Assembly: GCA_016702505.1 (NCBI GenBank)
Contig: JADJDU010000013.1
Coordinates: 46,851 to 110,850, forward strand
Direction of reading: 5' to 3'
DNA: 64,000 bases
DNA from: Microthrixaceae bacterium
Lineage (GTDB): Bacteria > Actinomycetota > Acidimicrobiia > Acidimicrobiales > Iamiaceae
Position 1 is the first letter of the stretch. Every line of letters starts with the position of its first letter. The notes beneath the pieces were generated by a model. It made no database searches. It saw only the letters and a program-made list of their open reading frames with translations, and was not told where the DNA came from. Made by a program: the position numbers and the translations under genes. Positions 50,835-58,498 of the stretch are shown here, piece after piece.

Positions 50835-52376
50835 TTAGTCCGCGTTGAGACGGGCGTGTATTGCCTTGTTGGCCTTGTAGATCTTCCCGAACTCGGCGTA
50901 GAGCGGCGCGTAGGCGGAGCGGGTGTCGGGGTCGGGGTGGAACTCTCGGTCTATCGACACCGACCGGTTGAGTTCCTCTAGTGACTGGCGGCCGAGGGCC
51001 AACCAGGCCACGAAAGCCGCCCCTCGGGTGTTGGCGTGCTGGGGTTCCGACACCCGCCTGATGACCCGGTCGCACACGTCGGCATGCATCTGGCACCACA
51101 GATCGGACTTGGCTCCGCCGCCGATGAAGTTGAGACCGTCGAGTGGCTTCTTTATGAACTTCTCGACCACGTCGAGCAGCCATCGGCTGTTGAAGGCCAC
51201 GCCCTCGAACACCGATCGAACCAGGTCGGCTCGGTTGTTGGTGAGCGACACGTTGTTCCACCCACCGCGGATGGTGTGATCGTCGACCGGGGTGCGCTCG
51301 CCGTTCAGCCACGGGGTGAAGATGACCCGGTTGGAGCCGGCGGGTGCGCTCTGGGCCAGACGGTTGGCTTCGTCGAGGTCGCTGACCATGCCGGCCTGTT
51401 CCTGCAACCACAGCAGCGCCGCGCCGCCGACCTCGTGCTCGTTGGCCAGGAAGTAGCGGCCCGGTACGGCCGAGGGAAGCGCGGCCTGGTTGTGGAGCAG
51501 GTCGGTGCGCTTGGTGGGCAGGTGGCACGACAACCAGCTGGAGGTTCCCATGTAGAGGTGGCCCTCGAAGTCGCCCAGCGCCCCCGACCCGACCACTGCG
51601 GAGTGGACGTCGCCGGTGGCGGTGACCACCTGGGTACCGGGGGCCAGGCCCCAGTCCGCGGCTACGGCGGCCAGGACCTCACCGACGATGGTGGCCGAGG
51701 GAACCAGTGGGGGAAGCTGCGATTCGCGAAGACCGCACAGGGCGAGCAGTTCGGCGTCGTAGGTGACCCGGCCTAGGTCCCGGTTGTCGGTCAGCCAGTG
51801 GGCCACGATCGAGTCGTAGGAGGCGCAGATCCGTCCGGTGAGTCGGGCGTTCAGGTAGTCGCAGGGCTCGAGGAAGTAGCGGGTGGATGAGTAGACCTCG
51901 GGTCGCTCGTGGCGGAGCCACAAGATGTGCCCTATCGGGTCCTTGCCGGAGTGACTGGGGATTCCGCCGGTCTTTTGGATCCAGGACTTGAGTCTCAGCG
52001 GGTGATAGCCGGCCACGTTGATCTTGGCGCTGACCAAATCGTGCACGTAGGGGGCACCCCGGGAATCCATCCAGATGACCGCGGGGTAGAGGTGCTGGCC
52101 GGTCTCGTCTACGGCCACCGTCCCCGACCATTGCGAGGTGATCGACACCGCCACGATCTGGTCGGCGGGGACCCCGCCGTTGTCGACCACGGCCCGAACT
52201 GCCACGGTGATGGCCTGCCACCACGCGTCGGGGTCCTGCTCGGCGGCTCCGTCGCCTTGGATGTCGAGCGGTGTGGGCTCGAACTCGCTGGCGGTGATGC
52301 GGCCATTGCGGTCCACCAGCGCTGCCTTGGGTCCCCCGGTGCCGAGGTCGATGGCCAGGACGTGTTCGTTGCTCAT
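50835..52376 (-). CDS. xylB: Xylulokinase-like FGGY-family carbohydrate kinase
   Basis: The 513-residue protein starts HVLAIDLGTGGPKAALVD, the FGGY phosphate-1 motif, and has AAEQDPDAWWQA, VSITSQWSGTVAVDE and VIWMDSRGAP, then the second-domain motifs TATGDVHSAVVGSGAL and LNFIGGGAKSDLWCQM. It should phosphorylate a pentulose or related sugar with ATP; the exact sugar is not certain. ATG 52376 is chosen by the family start. It follows the desaturase by 28 bases on the same strand. No sugar transporter or isomerase is nearby. Confidence 0.85.
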   Translation of the reverse strand: MSNEHVLAIDLGTGGPKAALVDRNGRITASEFEPTPLDIQGDGAAEQDPDAWWQAITVAVRAVVDNGGVPADQIVAVSITSQWSGTVAVDETGQHLYPAVIWMDSRGAPYVHDLVSAKINVAGYHPLRLKSWIQKTGGIPSHSGKDPIGHILWLRHERPEVYSSTRYFLEPCDYLNARLTGRICASYDSIVAHWLTDNRDLGRVTYDAELLALCGLRESQLPPLVPSATIVGEVLAAVAADWGLAPGTQVVTATGDVHSAVVGSGALGDFEGHLYMGTSSWLSCHLPTKRTDLLHNQAALPSAVPGRYFLANEHEVGGAALLWLQEQAGMVSDLDEANRLAQSAPAGSNRVIFTPWLNGERTPVDDHTIRGGWNNVSLTNNRADLVRSVFEGVAFNSRWLLDVVEKFIKKPLDGLNFIGGGAKSDLWCQMHADVCDRVIRRVSEPQHANTRGAAFVAWLALGRQSLEELNRSVSIDREFHPDPDTRSAYAPLYAEFGKIYKANKAIHARLNAD

Positions 52377-52404
52377 GGCGGTGCTGGTCCCCCTGTGGAT
52401 CAGA

Positions 52405-53484
52405 TCAGTCAGATGTGTAATACCAGCCGTCGGGCAGGTCGACCACGCCGATGCAGTCACCGGCCACCCTCCACAGCGCGACCGGGACGGGGGTGGGGTC
52501 GTGGCGATACCAGTCGGGGAAGTTGGCGGCGATGGCGTCGGTGGCCTCCCGAGCCCGGTAGTGCGGGATCCGGTGGTCGATGTGGTGGGCGACGTGGGTG
52601 CTGCCGATGCGGTGGTGGAGGAAGTCGATAATCGGGCCGTACGGGCGGTCGACGGTCTGGAAGGCGCCCTTGAGCCAGCTCCAGTCGTCGCTGTCGAAGT
52701 GAGGGATGTCGAGGTCGGTGTGCTGGAGCCACGTGTAACCGACCAGCCAGGCGTTGGCCACCAGGAGGGGGCCGACGTAGAAGGCCACGACCGGAGCGAT
52801 CGAACCGGCGGCGACCGCCCACCAGATGAGCAGGCCGTGCATGGCGATCACCCCAGCGGCAGAGAACCACACCCGCCGGTGCCAGCGGGCCGGGAAGAGA
52901 TCCGATGAGAAGCGGCCGTGGGGGAAGAAGTGGTTGGTCAGCCCGCGCTCGGGGCCGCCGGTCGCACCGAAGAAGAGGTAGGCGGGCCAGCCCAGGACCA
53001 ACATCTTGAACAGGGCGATGACGGCGTAGCGGGTCCGTCCGATCCTGGACCGGAGGCCAGGGCGGCCGGTCAGGGGTCGGGGTACATGGGTTTCGCCCTC
53101 GGTGAGGTGGTTGGTCTTGGCGTGGTGGACGGCATGGCTGCGCTGCCACGAGAAGTAGGGGACCATCAGCGATGTGTGCAACAGGTAGCCGATCGTGTCC
53201 TGGAGCACCTTGTTCTTGGAGAAGGCGCCGTGACCGCATTCGTGGGCCAGCACCCATAGGCCGATAGCGGCCGTACCGGTGACCAGGGCGTAGAGAACCC
53301 AGACCGGCGCCCATGCCCAACTCAGGGGCAGAAGGGCCCAAGCAGCAACGACTGGAACGGCGGTGATGGCCAAGGACACTGCCAGGTGCACGAGCGATCG
53401 AGTGGTCGAGATCTCGAAGCACCGGTCGGGAATGGCCGCTCGCACGTCGGCTCGGGTGGGCACAGGCATTTCGACAACGGACAC
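52405..53484 (-). CDS. Membrane fatty acid desaturase (Delta-12/omega type)
   Basis: The 359-residue di-iron membrane enzyme has the three His boxes in order: LAHECGHGAFS near residue 79, RSHAVHHAKTNH, and STHVAHHIDHRIPHY near residue 297. Four or more hydrophobic segments surround them. Spacing and the HECGH/HxxHH/HVAHH set resemble plant-type omega-6 acyl-lipid desaturases. It is divergent from tetR-alkB and faces the operator-like palindrome, so shared lipid-responsive control is possible. GTG 53484 is used; ATG 53469 is an alternative. Confidence 0.88.
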   Translation of the reverse strand: MSVVEMPVPTRADVRAAIPDRCFEISTTRSLVHLAVSLAITAVPVVAAWALLPLSWAWAPVWVLYALVTGTAAIGLWVLAHECGHGAFSKNKVLQDTIGYLLHTSLMVPYFSWQRSHAVHHAKTNHLTEGETHVPRPLTGRPGLRSRIGRTRYAVIALFKMLVLGWPAYLFFGATGGPERGLTNHFFPHGRFSSDLFPARWHRRVWFSAAGVIAMHGLLIWWAVAAGSIAPVVAFYVGPLLVANAWLVGYTWLQHTDLDIPHFDSDDWSWLKGAFQTVDRPYGPIIDFLHHRIGSTHVAHHIDHRIPHYRAREATDAIAANFPDWYRHDPTPVPVALWRVAGDCIGVVDLPDGWYYTSD

Positions 53485-53588
53485 GAGGCGCGATTCTGGT
53501 CGGTCGAAGGCCGGATCGAAGAGTCGGGTCCCACCCGGTCCGTGAGGAGACCGGCACGCACGGTGACTCGTTGGGCTTCAATCCCATA

Positions 53589-53621
53589 CAAGTTGACAAA
53601 TTAACGCAAGATGTTAACTTG
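53589..53621. promoter_or_regulatory. TetR-operator-like inverted repeat and promoter before tetR-alkB
   Basis: CAAGTTGAC and GTTAACTTG (one mismatch) flank 15 bases. Inside, TTAAC and GTTAA form a perfect 5-bp pair seven bases apart. A TTGACA (53593-53598) lies in it with a weak TAACTT 16 bases later, so a promoter would overlap the operator. The region is AT-rich against its surroundings. The GTG start of tetR is seven bases downstream. Confidence 0.6.
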
Positions 53622-53627
53622 CTCGTC

Positions 53628-54230
53628 GTGACCGACCCTGATGTTCGTGACCGGGTACTGCAAGCCGCGGTGGAGGCGGCGGCCATCCATGGGATCTCCC
53701 GGCTCACGGTCGGCGATGTAGCCAAGCGGGCCGGGGTGTCTCGTCCCACGCTCTACAAGCACTTCCGGTCCAAGGAGGAACTGGTTGCCGCCGCGGTGGA
53801 GCGTGAAGCAGACCGCATGGTCAGCGCTGTCGCCCCCGCCGAGCTACCCGATGACCCTCGGGCCGCGTTGGAAGCCGGCATCTTGGCGGTACTCCAGGTC
53901 ACCAGAGATCACCCCCTCCTCGATCGGCTGATCCGCACCGAACCCGAGTCTCTTCTGCCGCTGATCCTCGAAGACGGCGGCCCGGTCTCATCTCGGGTGC
54001 GCGCCACCATCGACGCCATCGTTCGTGAACGGTTTCAGGTGGTCGAGCTCGACGAGGTCGTGTTGCGACGATTCGTCGACCTTGTCACCCGCCTGGTGAT
54101 CAGCTACGCGGTCAACGCGCCCGATGACCCCCCCGACGTGGTGGCCCGGATCGCCGCCGCCGTCCTGGTGGACGGGGCGTGGTCCTTCATAGATCCCTCC
54201 GCCAGTCCGCTCCGCCGCTCTCACCCGTGA
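53628..54230 (+). CDS. TetR-family transcription regulator
   Basis: The 200-residue protein opens with a typical TetR HTH: LTVGDVAKRAGVSRPTLYKH then FRSKEELVAAAV. Helical ligand-binding part follows (VTRDHPLLDRLIRTEPESLL). It probably represses itself and alkB, and possibly the divergent desaturase, with a fatty acyl or alkane-derived ligand; this is inferred from position. The GTG at 53628 starts right after the palindrome, so the leader is very short. Confidence 0.85.
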   Translation: MTDPDVRDRVLQAAVEAAAIHGISRLTVGDVAKRAGVSRPTLYKHFRSKEELVAAAVEREADRMVSAVAPAELPDDPRAALEAGILAVLQVTRDHPLLDRLIRTEPESLLPLILEDGGPVSSRVRATIDAIVRERFQVVELDEVVLRRFVDLVTRLVISYAVNAPDDPPDVVARIAAAVLVDGAWSFIDPSASPLRRSHP

Positions 54231-54259
54231 ACCCCGCCCGCCCTGGAGGCCAATCCCCG

Positions 54260-55477
54260 ATGACCGCGATCAGCCCCGACCCCGCCGTCGAGTTCGCCGC
54301 CGAGCTCGGAAGGTCCGGTGTCACCGAGCACGATGACTCCAGCACTAGGCGCTACCGAGACCCCAAGAAGTACCTGTGGACCATCGGCCTGGTGGTCCCC
54401 CTACTACCCCTCGGAGCCCATCGCTGGGCCCAAGGAACCGGCCTCGATGCCATGTACTGGATGGGTCCACTTTGGATCCTGGTCCTCATGCCCATCCTGG
54501 ACACGTTGCTCGGCACCGACCAGTCCAACCCGCCCGATTGGGCCGTCCCCCAACTGGAAGCCTCCCGTTGGTACCGGGTCCTCACGTGGCTGTATGTACC
54601 CCTCCAGTACGCCGGGCTGGTGTTCGCCTGTCACGTGGTGGTCAACAACGACCTGTCGTGGTTCGCCTGGCTCGGGTACGCCCTGACCGTGGGCACGGTC
54701 GCGGGCGTGGCGATCAACACCGCCCATGAGTTGGGCCACAAACGAGCAGGGCTGGAACGACGCCTGTCCAAGGTGGCCTTGGCCCAGACCGGGTACGGCC
54801 ACTTCTACGTCGAGCACAACCGGGGCCACCATGCCCGGGTCTCCACCCCCGAAGATCCCGCCAGTGCCCGCATGGGTGAGTCGCTGTGGGAGTTCCTGCC
54901 TCGCACCGTCATCGGAAGCCTCCGATCGGCATGGGAGCTCGAAACCGGCCGCCTCGCCCGTAAGGGGCTCCGGTGGTGGTCTCCTCGCAACGACATCCTC
55001 AACGCCTGGGCCCTGTCGGTGGTCCTGTTTGCGGCTCTGGTGGTGGCCTTCGGCCCGGCCGTGGTGCCCTTCCTGGTCGTCCAGGCCGTGTTCGGGTTCT
55101 GCCTGCTCGAGGTCGTCAACTACATCGAGCATTACGGCCTGCTCCGTCAGCGAGTAGCCAACGGCCGCTACGAGAAGTGCCAGCCGGTGCACAGCTGGAA
55201 CAGCAACAACATCGCTTCCAACCTGGCGCTCTACCACCTGGAACGTCACTCCGATCACCACGCCAACCCCACCCGACGGTTCCAGGCTCTTCGCCACTTC
55301 CCCGACTCTCCCCAACTGCCATCGGGTTACGCGCTGATGATCACCATCGCCGCCGTACCTCCGTTGTGGCGCCGGGTCATGGATCACCGGGTCCTCGACC
55401 ACTACGAGGGTGATATCACCCGAGCCAACATCCACCCGCGCCAGCGGGAGCGGATCCTGGCTCGCTACGCCGCCTAA
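54260..55477 (+). CDS. alkB: Alkane 1-monooxygenase (AlkB)
   Basis: The 405-residue di-iron membrane hydroxylase has six hydrophobic segments and the AlkB His motifs NTAHELGHK, EHNRGHHARVST, VVNYIEHYGL and LERHSDHHANPTRRFQALRH. It hydroxylates medium- to long-chain alkanes at the terminal carbon. ATG 54260 has TGGAGG 10 bases upstream; a GTG at 54227 overlapping the tetR stop is possible. No rubredoxin gene or fusion is present in the window, so the electron donor must be encoded elsewhere. Element copy E starts one base after its TAA. Confidence 0.92.
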   Translation: MTAISPDPAVEFAAELGRSGVTEHDDSSTRRYRDPKKYLWTIGLVVPLLPLGAHRWAQGTGLDAMYWMGPLWILVLMPILDTLLGTDQSNPPDWAVPQLEASRWYRVLTWLYVPLQYAGLVFACHVVVNNDLSWFAWLGYALTVGTVAGVAINTAHELGHKRAGLERRLSKVALAQTGYGHFYVEHNRGHHARVSTPEDPASARMGESLWEFLPRTVIGSLRSAWELETGRLARKGLRWWSPRNDILNAWALSVVLFAALVVAFGPAVVPFLVVQAVFGFCLLEVVNYIEHYGLLRQRVANGRYEKCQPVHSWNSNNIASNLALYHLERHSDHHANPTRRFQALRHFPDSPQLPSGYALMITIAAVPPLWRRVMDHRVLDHYEGDITRANIHPRQRERILARYAA

Positions 55478-55478
55478 G

Positions 55479-55741
55479 GCTGGGTCCGCCGAAAGGCAGA
55501 GCCTTCCGGCGGAGTTCGATCGCCGGCCTGACGGCCGACGTCTTCGCTGCTACGAACGGAAAGCCGATCTCCGCAGGTCGGGGGCTCCGCCACGAAGGGC
55601 TCTGCCCCCGAACCCCCGCCCAGTCCTGCTGCTCCAACTCGTCAGACGGCCGAACACCATTGGTGGCCACTCAGCGAGGCGGATATGCCTGGGTGACCAG
55701 GGAGGATTGAGCACGACTCACCGTCGATCGGTGGATCGAAG
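55479..55741 (+). repeat. Dispersed element, full copy E (263 bp)
   Basis: It begins GCTGGGTCCGCCGA one base after the alkB TAA and ends TCGGTGGATCGAAG (9 of 14 positions inverted-repeat). The left hairpin has an A:C mismatch at arm position 8, as in copies B and F. With copy F it fills most of the 400-base gap 55478-55877, where no gene was seen. The bases 55742-55775 between the copies hold nothing recognised. Confidence 0.88.
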
Positions 55742-55775
55742 CGAAGGAGGCGAGATGCTCTTATCGATTGTCAAG

Positions 55776-55816
55776 GCTGGGTCCGCCGAAAGGCAGAGCC
55801 TTCCGGCGGAGTTCGG
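55776..55816 (+). repeat. Dispersed element, left-end fragment F
   Basis: GCTGGGTCCGCCGAAAGGCA and the complete left hairpin are identical to copy E, and the match stops after GTTCGG. It lies 61 bases before the DUF3107 start, so any DUF3107 promoter is very close to it. Confidence 0.8.
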
Positions 55817-55877
55817 CTGAGTGCCTACGATGGGCGTCGGCCTCGGGAAGCCCGGGGTGTCGGTCGAGGAGGATCAC

Positions 55878-56105
55878 GTGGACGTTCGCATCGGTGTCAC
55901 CCACAGCCCCAAGGAGATCGGGCTGGAGATGCCCGACGGCACCGACTCCGAGGAGTTGAGGGCCAGCGTCGACAAGGCCATCGCTGACGGCTCCACGCTC
56001 TGGCTCACCGACCGTAAGGGGCGTCAGGTCGGCGTGCCGGCCGAGAAGCTGGCCTACGTGGAGATCGGCCGACCCGACGACCGTCGAATCGGTTTCGGCG
56101 GCTGA
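55878..56105 (+). CDS. DUF3107 small protein
   Basis: The 75-residue protein, MDVRIGVTHSPKEIGLEMPD and then KLAYVEIGRPDDRRIGFGG, matches the actinobacterial DUF3107 family, which is short, soluble and of unknown function. GTG 55878 is chosen because GAGGAGG lies five bases upstream. An ATG at 55830 would add 16 residues. It precedes the ArsA-like pair by 36 bases and may be in the same transcript. Confidence 0.85.
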   Translation: MDVRIGVTHSPKEIGLEMPDGTDSEELRASVDKAIADGSTLWLTDRKGRQVGVPAEKLAYVEIGRPDDRRIGFGG

Positions 56106-56141
56106 CCCGAACCATCTGTCACCCGAGTGAGGGTGGCCCCC

Positions 56142-57083
56142 ATGATTCCTCTGCTCGATCGAAAGCTCCTGTTCGTCACCGGAAAGGGTGGCGTGGGCAA
56201 GAGCACCATCGCGGCCTCGATCGGGCTGCTGGCCGCTGAGCAAGGCAAGAAGACTCTGGTCTGCGAGGTCGACGCCAAGGGCAACCTGGCCGACTTCTAC
56301 GAGGCCGGAGAGACGGCGTTCACCGCTCGCGAGCTCCAACCCAACCTGTGGGCCATGTCCATGGACACCGAGGCGTCGCTCAAGGAGTACCTGAGCCTCC
56401 AGCTCCGCATACCAATGTTGGGCCGTATCGGACCGGTGGCCCGCACCTTCGACTTCATCGCCACCGCCGCCCCCGGGGTCAAGGAAATCTTGACCATCGG
56501 CAAGCTGGCTTGGGAGGTACGCGAACGCCACTACGACTTGGTGGTGGTCGACTCGGTGGCGTCGGGGCACATCATCGGTCAGCTCACCGCACCCCAGGGG
56601 ATCAACGAACTGGTGTCGGTGGGAATGGTCCGAAACCAGACCCAGTGGATGCTCGACATCCTCACCGACCCGGCTCAGACCGGAGTGGTGATCGTGTCGG
56701 CGCCAGAGGAGATGCCGGTCACCGAGACGCTCGAGCTCACCGCTCGCCTCCGGGAGGAGACCAACGTCGACCTTGCTGCCGTGGTCGTAAACCGTGTGCT
56801 GCCCGAGCTTTTCACCGACCGGGAGGAAGCTCTCTTCGAACAGCTCCGAACCCCCGAGCGGGTTAGCGCCCTCTCGGCCGCGGCCGGAGGAGACGTGGCT
56901 CCCATCCTCGATGCCGCCGAGTTGGCTGTCACCCTGCGGCGGACGCGGGCCGGGCACCTGTCCCGACTTCGGGCCGGGCTGGACCCATCGCTTCCCCTGC
57001 TGTTCGTTCCCTACCTGTTCAGCCGCACCCATGGGGCCCGGGCTACCAGGCAGGTGGCTGAGCTGTTGGCCGAGGAGCTGTGA
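56142..57083 (+). CDS. ArsA/GET3-family ATPase, first of a pair
   Basis: The ~313-residue protein has the deviant Walker A VTGKGGVGKSTIAASI near residue 11, the switch-like EVDAKGNLADFYE and the Walker B-like VVVDSVASGH. The full-length ArsA signature cysteines for As/Sb are absent. M. tuberculosis has a similar tandem pair (Rv3679-Rv3680) near whiB4, studied for redox and glycerol tolerance rather than arsenic. ATG 56142 is used; GTG 56127 is possible. The stop overlaps the next start (TGATG). Confidence 0.87.
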   Translation: MIPLLDRKLLFVTGKGGVGKSTIAASIGLLAAEQGKKTLVCEVDAKGNLADFYEAGETAFTARELQPNLWAMSMDTEASLKEYLSLQLRIPMLGRIGPVARTFDFIATAAPGVKEILTIGKLAWEVRERHYDLVVVDSVASGHIIGQLTAPQGINELVSVGMVRNQTQWMLDILTDPAQTGVVIVSAPEEMPVTETLELTARLREETNVDLAAVVVNRVLPELFTDREEALFEQLRTPERVSALSAAAGGDVAPILDAAELAVTLRRTRAGHLSRLRAGLDPSLPLLFVPYLFSRTHGARATRQVAELLAEEL

Positions 57084-58276
57084 TGGCGGCCGACGTTTCA
57101 GAACAACCAGCCGAAGAGGAGCGGGTTCGCACGCTCGAGCAGCTCCTGGCCACCAGGGAGATCGTGATCTCCTGCGGTTCGGGTGGTGTGGGCAAGACCA
57201 CTACCGCGGCCGCCGCCGCGGCGATGGCCGCCACCCATCTGGGTGGCAAGGTGCTGGTGCTCACCGTCGACCCGGCCCGCCGGTTGGCTACCGCTCTGGG
57301 GTTGGAGCAGTTCGGCAACGTCGAGACCAGGGTGCCCGACTCCGCCTTTGCCGAGGCCGGAGTCACGCCCCGCGGTGAGCTGTGGGCCGCCATGTTGGAC
57401 ACCAAGCAGAGCTGGGATGACCTGGTGGCCCGCCACGCGCCCGATGACCGCACCCGCCAGGCCATCCTGGCCAACTCCATCTACCAGAACATCTCGGCCC
57501 GCTTCGTCCAGAGCCACGACTACATAGCCATGGAGCGGCTCTATGAGATCCACTCCTCGGGCAACTACGACCTGATCGTGGTGGACACGCCGCCCACCCG
57601 CAACGCCATCGACTTCCTCGATGCCCCCGAACGCATGGCCGACTTCTTCTCGTCCAAGTTGTTGCGCTGGCTGACCGCGCCGGCCAAGTCCCGAGTGGTC
57701 AACATGGCGTCCAAGCCGTTCTACACGGTGGCCGATCGCATCCTGGGCTCGCAGTTCCTGGAGGACATCGCCGAGTTCTTCGGACTTTTCCAGACCATGG
57801 CCCCTGGGTTCGTGGCTCGAGCCGAAGCGGTTTCTCGGGTTCTGGCCGACCGTCGTACCAGCTTCGTGGTGGTGTCCACGTTGGAGGCGGCACCCCTCCA
57901 CGAGGCCGAGTTCTTCATCGAGACCCTTCAGGAACGCCGCTACCACCTGGGCGCGCTGGTCCTCAACAAGGTGTTGCCCTCGTACCTGCGGCGCACTGCC
58001 ACCACCGGGGTAGCCCGTCGCTTGGTGGCCGACGCCGAGGAGATCGCCGGCGGTCTACCCGACCTGGCTGATGTCGGAGACCGATCCGATGTGGCCCGGG
58101 TGCTGTCGACGGTGGGGGAGAGCTTCCTCAACTACCAGGTGGTGGCCAAGCGAGAGGCCGAGCAGCGGGCCAGCCTGGCCCAGAGTCCCGATGTGGTGGC
58201 CGCAGTGCCCTACTTCGAGTCGGACATCGCCGACCTGACCGGCCTCCTAGCGCTAGGCGACCAGATCTGGCGCTGA
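57083..58276 (+). CDS. ArsA/GET3-family ATPase, second of a pair
   Basis: This 397-residue paralogue has SCGSGGVGKTTTAAAAAA near residue 31, LTVDPARRLATALGL, and VVDTPPTRNAIDFLDAP. ATG 57083 has GAGGAG five bases upstream inside the first gene; GTG 57080 is also possible. The two proteins probably form a heteromeric ATPase by analogy with Rv3679/Rv3680. Nothing supports arsenite transport: no arsB, arsR or arsC is near. Confidence 0.88.
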   Translation: MAADVSEQPAEEERVRTLEQLLATREIVISCGSGGVGKTTTAAAAAAMAATHLGGKVLVLTVDPARRLATALGLEQFGNVETRVPDSAFAEAGVTPRGELWAAMLDTKQSWDDLVARHAPDDRTRQAILANSIYQNISARFVQSHDYIAMERLYEIHSSGNYDLIVVDTPPTRNAIDFLDAPERMADFFSSKLLRWLTAPAKSRVVNMASKPFYTVADRILGSQFLEDIAEFFGLFQTMAPGFVARAEAVSRVLADRRTSFVVVSTLEAAPLHEAEFFIETLQERRYHLGALVLNKVLPSYLRRTATTGVARRLVADAEEIAGGLPDLADVGDRSDVARVLSTVGESFLNYQVVAKREAEQRASLAQSPDVVAAVPYFESDIADLTGLLALGDQIWR

Positions 58277-58281
58277 CGTCG

Positions 58282-58452
58282 TCACCGCCGGGTCAGCTTC
58301 TCGCGCACCCAAGTGAGGAGCGACGCTAGCGGCATCAGCAGCAATGCCACAGGACCGTAGGCACCGTTGGCGCCTGCGTTGGACACCTCGATCGCCTCGG
58401 CGAAAGCCAGGTCTTTGCCGACCGGATCAGGTTCGGATCCATGGGCCGTCAC
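58282..58452 (-). CDS. Putative 56-residue single-span membrane protein
   Basis: GTG 58452 follows GGGGAAG at a good distance. The product is MTAHGSEPDPVGKDLAFAEA, then one hydrophobic span GPVALLLMPLASLLTWV and a basic end REKLTRR. It lies between arsA and divergent pdtaS. No family was recognised, so it is kept as probable only because start, span and gap position agree. Confidence 0.4.
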   Translation of the reverse strand: MTAHGSEPDPVGKDLAFAEAIEVSNAGANGAYGPVALLLMPLASLLTWVREKLTRR

Positions 58453-58498
58453 GTGCTTCCCCCTGGGATGGACGAACTGTGGTGGCGGCGATCCTACG

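Noticed and set aside
55478..55820. 136-codon frame across element copies E and F as a protein gene
   Set aside because: It follows the repeat through non-coding copies, has no ribosome site, and is not conserved in frame between copies A, B, C and E.
56142..58276. Arsenite-resistance ArsA pump
   Set aside because: No ArsB/Acr3, ArsR or ArsC gene is near and As-binding Cys were not seen; the pair fits the non-arsenic actinobacterial ATPases better.
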